A DNA stretch of 10,863 bases, taken from assembly GCA_946803715.1 (NCBI GenBank), contig CAMPET010000119.1, forward strand, positions 49,722 to 60,584, written 5' to 3'. The notes below the pieces were generated by a model that was given only the letters and a program-made list of their open reading frames with translations, made no database searches and had not been told where the DNA came from. The translations under genes and the position numbers were made by a program. The stretch comes from Beroe ovata. Taxonomy: Eukaryota; Ctenophora; Nuda; Beroida; Beroidae. This document shows, in pieces, positions 6,116 through 10,863 of the stretch (its first letter is position 1; every line of letters starts with the position of its first letter).

Positions 6116-6170
6116 TACAAGGAAAAAGATAAACAGTCCTACAGAACGCACAGTCAAATGCACTGATCCG
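6116..6170 (+). CDS. YY1: YY1 exon: linker and start of zinc finger 1
   Basis: A 55-nt exon between acceptor tgttttcag and donor GTAATA, starting in phase 2 and ending in phase 0. Joined to the exon ending at 6027 it reads FTRKKINSPTERTVKCTDP. It holds the first cysteine of finger 1 and has the same spacing from the LAEIA motif as vertebrate YY1 (ARMKPRKIKEDDAPRTIAC). The preceding intron is 88 bp. It is too short to be seen as an ORF; it is recognised by splice sites, phase and alignment to the family. Confidence 0.82.
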
Positions 6171-6204
6171 GTAATAACAAGCGAAATAGTGTTCTTGAGG
6201 TTAA

Positions 6205-6450
<246 letters not shown>

Positions 6451-6451
6451 N
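6451..6451. other. Assembly gap (single N)
   Basis: The N directly follows the GT microsatellite inside the YY1 gene. The remaining YY1 exons are not found to the right, so contig order or gap size here is doubtful. Confidence 0.7.
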
Positions 6452-6656
6452 AACATGAGTCGAAAAGAATAGCTGCAGAGCAGAAGCAACAACTGTCAAC
6501 TCAAGAAAAATTTGACTTTTGCTCGAATACTTGCATTCATTCCATCAACGAAAACTAAAACGTTATCAAAGCACCATCATCAGAAATGAGCTCCCAGTTC
6601 ACTATTACAGTAGTAGCACCTATCCATGGCAATGTGATTAGGCTATCAACTTCTGT
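6452..6656. other. Non-coding, no gene seen
   Basis: An open tail of 34 codons after the gap (HESKRIAAEQ... to a TAA at 6556-6558) has a hydrophilic, coding-like start but no recognisable family or splice signal. I do not call it. Confidence 0.4.
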
Positions 6657-6757
6657 GACAGAGTGGTCTGTACGGAACCCCACGGTTTCGATTCCTTGTT
6701 TAACATGCCGTACAACAAGGATCTCCACCGTGTTGTCTGAAACATAACCACTCTGTC
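6657..6757. repeat. 101-nt imperfect foldback (hairpin)
   Basis: Perfect 11-bp terminal arms (gacagagtggt at 6657-6667, accactctgtc at 6747-6757) frame two 44-nt arms and a 13-nt loop (6701-6713). Inner pairing includes TCCTTGTT with AACAAGGA next to the loop and a six-base cacggt/accgtg block, with mismatches between. It could be a hairpin RNA precursor or a decayed palindromic element. Confidence 0.5.
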
Positions 6758-6904
6758 TTTACCAAAGTCGATTTTATAAGTCTCGTTTACAGGAAATGTT
6801 TCCTTGTGTTTGACAACGGGTGTCTAAACAGTACTCCATTACAACGAGTAGATGTTGTACTAGTAGTTGCATGTCTCGGCACCCTTCCGATCTCTCTAAC
6901 CTAT

Positions 6905-8175
6905 TAAATATTTGTGGGGTACGACAGAAACCCCCAAAACCGACCAGAACCCCCAAAAAAGTGAAATTTAGTAACTTTGATAACAGGTCCTATTTTGACC
7001 GATTTTGGTTGAAAATGGGTCCAATTTGAGCATGTCATCGTGTTTTTTGGCCAATTTTGAGCTAAAATCCCAATTTTCAGGTCATTTGATCGTTTTCAAG
7101 TCGAGAAATCGAAATCCAGAAATTTCGCCAAATTTGGCGAATTTGGGCGATTTGTGGCGAAAGCAAGCGAGATGAGGCCAAAATTCTTGCACAGTTCGAC
7201 TCAGCGTCCAAAATTACCTAAGAACCAATATTAGTTGTTGAAAAAAAAAATAAAAAATTTTCGACCATTTTTGAAATTTTTCTATGTCAATGGACAACCC
7301 GTAGAATAATAATGTGACATCTGTATTCTATAAAACTCACTTAAGTTGAAGAACACCAATAGGACTGTCGATACAAAAATTTATAGAAAGTTTGGCAACG
7401 TACATTTCCATCTATAACGTTCGGAATACACAATTTTTGATTTTGACGACTTTTTCGGAATTTTAGGGGCATGGCACGCCCACATCTTTTGAGATATCGG
7501 GCCAAAATTTTGTATGTGTTACTTTGGGATCATTATCTACCAATGTACCGAGCGGCATCCCATTCCGATGAAAAATTGGATTTTCGATTTTTCGAATTTT
7601 TCTATGTCGAGATTTTTCATGACTTAGAAAAAAAGGGTCAAAAATAGTTTTTTCCTCAAAAAAAACTGAAAAAAATCAGGGGCACGTAGCTTAGAGCGCT
7701 GAGAAAGATGCCGTTGAAATTTTTGAGCTATCTCAAACCGCTAAGGAGATCTTGGCGAAAAACCGCAAAAACTGCCAAAAAATTCTGGCGCACATAATGC
7801 GCCATAACTCCACCAAAACAGATATCGGGCTAAAGATTTTTTCGGCACTAAGTTAGGACCAAAGCTATCCATTGAGTCCGACCGGAACTTTCGCAACCGA
7901 AATTTCGATTTTCGTGCCCCCAAAACCCCCATTTTCGAACCCCCAAAATGGGGTCACCGGAAGATCGGATCCGCTTGATTTTTGCACCATTCGAAAGAGC
8001 GTCAAAAACTACATAACATATGTTGAAGCCATAAAAATCCGACCGGAGATAAATTTTGACCTCCGAAAGTGGCCCATTTTCCTTTACAAATACTGTTAAA
8101 AAAAGGGATTCAGGGGGGCACGCATAGCTCCGGCCCCTTTTGAGCTACATGGTCCGACAAATTTTTGCTTGTAAC
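6905..8175. repeat. Diverged long-period repeat region (about 320-330 bp)
   Basis: Sequence blocks recur at near-regular spacing. agatatcgggc plus (c/t)aaa is at about 7491 and 7822. atttttctatgtc is at about 7268 and 7590. A block like ggggCACGc..TAGCtc..CTTTTGAGcta is near 7467 and 8112, with shorter relatives near 7678 and 7788. Paired cccccaaaa tracts occur near 6930 and 7917, about three periods apart. The units are strongly diverged. No coding function is seen. It ends at the gap at 8176. I read it as an old satellite-like or repetitive element of unknown class. Confidence 0.45.
7124..7141. repeat. 18-bp perfect palindrome
   Basis: ttcgccaaatttggcgaa is its own reverse complement. It lies in a stretch of related gcgaatttggg variants within the repeat region. 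Confidence 0.8.
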
Positions 8176-8176
8176 N
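8176..8176. other. Assembly gap (single N)
   Basis: A single N lies at the right edge of the repetitive region; composition changes across it to ordinary, non-repetitive DNA. Confidence 0.65.
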
Positions 8177-8459
8177 ACTTGATACACTACACACACTAGG
8201 TCTATTTCTATACGGCATTAATCACCGTCAAACAATCCATATCTATGTGACTTGGCGTCAACTAACACAGGAATCTAAACATCCTCTATTTCATTCCTAT
8301 TCTAATATGTAGACCCCATGCCGTATCTAGATCACTCTGCCATGAGAATATGAGATTCGACACACCTCGAGACAGGAGACATTTCGGATGGTCTAAATTA
8401 GTAGATTAGACCAACTTGATAGGATAGAAAATACCTGAGCACTTTTGTGGTGGTTTCAG
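8177..8459. other. Non-coding, no gene seen
   Basis: No exon recognised. It ends in a good splice acceptor (gtggtggtttcag, AG at 8458-8459), so it may be intronic to the possible exon that follows. Confidence 0.35.
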
Positions 8460-8560
8460 GGGATCTTCTGGCTGAGTTCTACGTGAATTGTGAAGAATTT
8501 GCGAAAACGCGCGCAACGCACACGTACTTATGGAATGCTGAAATTTGCGGCGCGGCTTGA
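8460..8560 (+). CDS. Possible terminal exon, unknown gene
   Basis: After the acceptor at 8458-8459 a phase-1 frame reads DLLAEFYVNCEEFAKTRATH... for 32 residues to a TGA at 8558-8560. A canonical AATAAA lies 220 nt further on, consistent with a last exon plus 3'UTR. The stretch EFYVNCEEFAKTR locally resembles the helix of RGS domains that contains [DE]FWxxCEE[FY]xK, but thirteen residues are too few to assign a family, and the rest does not follow RGS. Upstream exons are not found and would lie beyond the repeat region or the gap. Chance is a real possibility. Confidence 0.3.
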
Positions 8561-8779
8561 CACAAGTCACGAAAAACATCTTCTGGTTTTTGCTACGAAC
8601 GTCATCAATATATAGCTGCGCGATCGTGTATGCGCAATGTGAGCACTATTTCCCCACGTACGAATATTTACAGTATGAGGTAGAAATTGCAGGGGCGTTT
8701 TCAATCTCATTGTTGTTCATGTTTTCGGTTTGAAAGTTCCTGTTATGTTAATGTAATATTCTGTAATAGTCCTGGAGCA

Positions 8780-8785
8780 AATAAA
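8780..8785 (+). terminator. Candidate poly(A) signal AATAAA
   Basis: Plus-strand AATAAA follows the possible exon at 8460-8560. On the opposite strand, AATAAA-type sequence occurs near 8840 in a TTTTATTTTAATAAAA stretch. Converging transcripts, including a long PDCD4 3'UTR, could end in this interval. Confidence 0.4.
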
Positions 8786-10016
8786 ACAACTCATTTGAGA
8801 CGTTTTAAATTATGAATACAACTTAACATCATATTACATATTTTATTTTAATAAAAACACCATATTTCTGCATTCAATAAATCATTATGGTAAAACTTGG
8901 ACATTTTCTTTATTAAAACTTAACCCCATGTGAAGAATAATTCAACAATAAGCTTCGAAAACTCGGCCCCCGCTTATTTATCACTAGAGGGAAGGGAAAT
9001 CGCTAGACGTATGGCAGTATTTATCATTGTATTTGTAAATAAGTGTTCAATAACTTGCATATAATCAAGCTGCAGTCTTTACTATATCAAAGGAGAGATC
9101 ATCATCAGTAGTGCCTTGGTTATGGAAATTTGCAGAAATCGTTAACTACTGTATTTTAAAAGTATACTTTAGATAACCTAAAGATCATTTCAGAATAAAC
9201 TGAAGACTTTTCTCGTATTCAAACTATAAGTTTTAAATATTCTTATTCAATAGCACTGTCTTCCATCAAAGGAAATGTTTTGAAAAACTTACACACAGGA
9301 AATCGTTAACTAGTCAGAACTTGAATCAACAATGTTGGGAAAAGTAAGTTGACCAGGATTAAAATCATATGATCAATGAGTGACTGCATATCCGAACAAA
9401 ATCATGACTGTTTCATCAATTTCTGACCATCGCAAGAGTTTCCTGATGGTATAAAAGCAATAATTTAATTAATACAAAATCAAATAAAGCCACTTATATC
9501 TTTTCTCATCCAGTAGCTTTTTTGATAGTGATCTGAAAAAATTAAAAAGAAATCGCGTCTATCAGCTGATTCAAGTCCATCACGGTTTACAATATTCGCA
9601 TGAACTGTAACTCATGCATGCGATATGATTTGGTTCAGACACACTACCATACATCGAATAACGTGCATCTTGGAACTTTCTTTGCAAGAAAGCAGAGGAA
9701 TCAATTCACCGTATTTTGGACCTAGTCGGCTGATAGATCTATTGGTGCATGTACTTTAGCTACATAAAGAGCATCGCATCATTGGTGACTGACAATTTAT
9801 CTTACCTAGGAGCCCCCACTCAAATTCTAGCTGATATTTACTCGGCCATTACATCCCCAGCGAAAAGATTGAACTCTAAGACTCTAATAAATGACCGGAA
9901 TTTCACCATTGTCACTATTCACTCATTGTTTGTGAACACGCCTCTATGCAAACACTGTATAATTCGTTGGTGGAACACCAGCTTTAAGTCCTAACAGCGT
10001 AGCCGGTTCCAGAGAT
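8786..10016. other. AT-rich non-coding, likely includes PDCD4 3'UTR
   Basis: No coding sequence supported. The part next to 10017 must be the PDCD4 3'UTR on the minus strand; its end is unclear. A 14-bp direct repeat, gaaatcgttaacta, occurs near 9135 and 9299. Elsewhere nothing notable is seen. Confidence 0.5.
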
Positions 10017-10250
10017 CTAGATGGTAGTTTTAACTCTACCACCATCGCCCTCACTAACAAACCGCTTGCGGCCACGATTGGGGAACACTTTCTCGTATGT
10101 TTCATCGGACATGAAGTTTTGAGCGACGCACATGTCACAGAATTGTGAGAAGAGAGACAGAGCTTTGGGAATGTCCAGAGTCAGGTCAGGCATGTCATTG
10201 CCAACTCGCTTAAACCCCGTCTCAAACTGACTTTTCGTGATGATGGAGCT
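10017..10250 (-). CDS. PDCD4: PDCD4, last coding exon
   Basis: The exon starts at 10250 after acceptor aatttcag in phase 0 and encodes 77 residues to a TAG at 10017-10019. It opens SSIITKSQFETGFKRV, then PDLTLDIPKALSLFSQF, and ends near RGRKRFVSEGDGGR. This matches the end of the second MA3 domain and the C-terminal tail of PDCD4, whose tail RGRKRFVSEGDGGR is strongly conserved in animals. PDCD4 binds the helicase eIF4A through its MA3 domains and inhibits cap-dependent translation. The serine in RKRFVS (exon residue 66) corresponds to the Akt-type phosphorylation site of the vertebrate protein. The extreme C-terminus (VKTTI) differs from vertebrates. Earlier exons lie beyond the right edge. 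Confidence 0.93.
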   Translation of the reverse strand, partial: SSIITKSQFETGFKRVGNDMPDLTLDIPKALSLFSQFCDMCVAQNFMSDETYEKVFPNRGRKRFVSEGDGGRVKTTI

Positions 10251-10569
10251 CTGAAATTGTAAATTGAATGTTAGGTTAGGTTATGAAATCGTGCAAAAAT
10301 CAGTTAAAACGTGGCCAGATACAAATTGTGGGAAACTTTAACAGTAGTAATCTTCCCAAGAGGTAATCAAATCAACCTATAACTACATCGTAGTGCATAT
10401 AGGGTGGAGTTTAAAGACGTTTATAACGGTTTTGGCATCAAGCCAGCGATAATTTCGTAAACAATTTTAGTGTGTATACGCAAGACCTCGTGCTACTTTG
10501 GAAATTTGTGTACTTTCATCAGCAACGCGCAAAAAAGTTAAGGTTGTAAGCACTTATGAATGCGCGCGA

Positions 10570-10583
10570 CGCGCGATCGCGCG
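10570..10583. repeat. 14-bp CG palindrome
   Basis: cgcgcgatcgcgcg is perfectly self-complementary and sits within a 25-bp GC-only-like patch in AT-rich intronic DNA. Confidence 0.8.
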
Positions 10584-10831
10584 CATAACACGGCGTGGTC
10601 CATGAATCCTTCAACAGATTTCGGGAATTAAATATTTTTAACAGAAATCAACATCTGAAATTTTAGCGATCTGTAACTTTCAGAGGCCACGCTCATCGTA
10701 CAAGAACCGGAAATTCATTGAACAACGCTGAATATCGATCAATAACAACAACTGAACACCGGTTATTTTGCACAAAACAATAACAATTTCAAATTACTGA
10801 TATTGCCTCTAGTGTTAAGTTGCTTCATAAG

Positions 10832-10835
<4 letters not shown>

Positions 10836-10863
<28 letters not shown>
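10836..10863. repeat. CA microsatellite at window end
   Basis: An uninterrupted CA run of 14 units reaches the right edge and may continue. Confidence 0.95.

Larger units (their letters stand above)
10254..10863 (-). other. PDCD4: PDCD4 intron (partial)
   Basis: No further exon is recognised upstream of the last exon. Contents are a CpG-dense GCGC patch with a palindrome (10570-10583) and a terminal CA repeat. Being an intron is inferred from the acceptor at 10251-10253. Confidence 0.6.

Noticed and set aside
6452-6558. Open coding-like tail HESKRIAAEQ... after the gap
   Set aside because: Only 34 codons, no acceptor visible, no family, and it does not continue the YY1 fingers.
6684-6695. 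GGTTTCGATTCC resembling a tRNA B box
   Set aside because: One base too long for the consensus GGTTCGANNCC, no pairing T-arm, no A box or anticodon arm at the right distance.
7917-7948. CCCCCAAAA tracts resembling ciliate telomere repeats
   Set aside because: Only a few irregular tracts inside a larger diverged repeat; not a tandem telomeric array.
7872-8099. ORF of 75 codons within the repeat region, and the minus-strand ORF at 7741-7932
   Set aside because: Composition follows the repeat blocks; no membrane, domain or splice features; no frame conservation between repeat units.
8545-8733. ORF of 62 codons with a hydrophobic end
   Set aside because: Overlaps the possible terminal exon in another frame and is more likely its 3'UTR; no signal peptide or family.
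9749-9994. Plus-strand ORF of 81 codons
   Set aside because: Lies antisense to the PDCD4 3'UTR with no coding signature.
10270-10285. TTAGGTTAGGTTA, resembling TTAGG-type telomere sequence
   Set aside because: Only about two units inside an intron; too short to be telomeric or diagnostic of arthropods.

Overview
The window comes from the nuclear genome of a metazoan, most likely an invertebrate. Two recognisable animal genes with GT-AG introns support this: a YY1/Pleiohomeotic zinc-finger gene and the last exon of PDCD4. A mariner-like element, GT/CA microsatellites and three single-N scaffold gaps (3555, 6451, 8176) fit a draft invertebrate assembly. I cannot assign the phylum.

1-5400 is a minus-strand cluster of small, lineage-specific genes. 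Position 1-534 is the 5' part of a secreted His/Glu-rich repeat protein. At 1309-1752 is a secreted acidic Thr/Glu-rich protein. At 2784-3462 is a two-exon small membrane-protein gene. The last two genes form a cassette that is tandemly duplicated (copy A about 1556-3514, copy B about 3556-4893). Copy B has an intact membrane-protein gene (116 aa) and a secreted gene cut off by the 3555 gap. Copy A has an intact secreted gene, but its membrane-protein gene carries a 13-bp frameshifting duplication and a GC 5' splice site. Copy A also carries a 550-bp mariner-like MITE that copy B lacks. A third, divergent membrane-protein exon lies at 5100-5344. All visible secreted genes share a leader with the pattern LVxLAxxGxVKR, in front of unrelated low-complexity bodies. 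A GTCACGTGAC (CLEAR-type) palindrome lies upstream of both acidic secreted genes and is doubled in copy A.

5403-6451 holds the plus-strand YY1 gene: three exons (5898-6027, 6116-6170, 6262-6420) encode the pre-finger segment, finger 1 and finger 2. The gene then enters a GT microsatellite and a gap; fingers 3-4 are not found in the window.

6452-8459 is non-coding. It holds a 101-nt imperfect hairpin (6657-6757) and, from about 6905 to the 8176 gap, a diverged long-period repeat with a spacing near 320-330 bp. A possible plus-strand terminal exon (8460-8560) with a poly(A) signal at 8780 follows.

8786-10016 is AT-rich non-coding sequence. 10017-10250 is the last exon of PDCD4 on the minus strand; 10254 to the end is its intron, ending in a CA microsatellite.

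The most novel content is the cassette of leader-sharing secreted proteins paired with small membrane proteins, caught in the act of duplication and decay.
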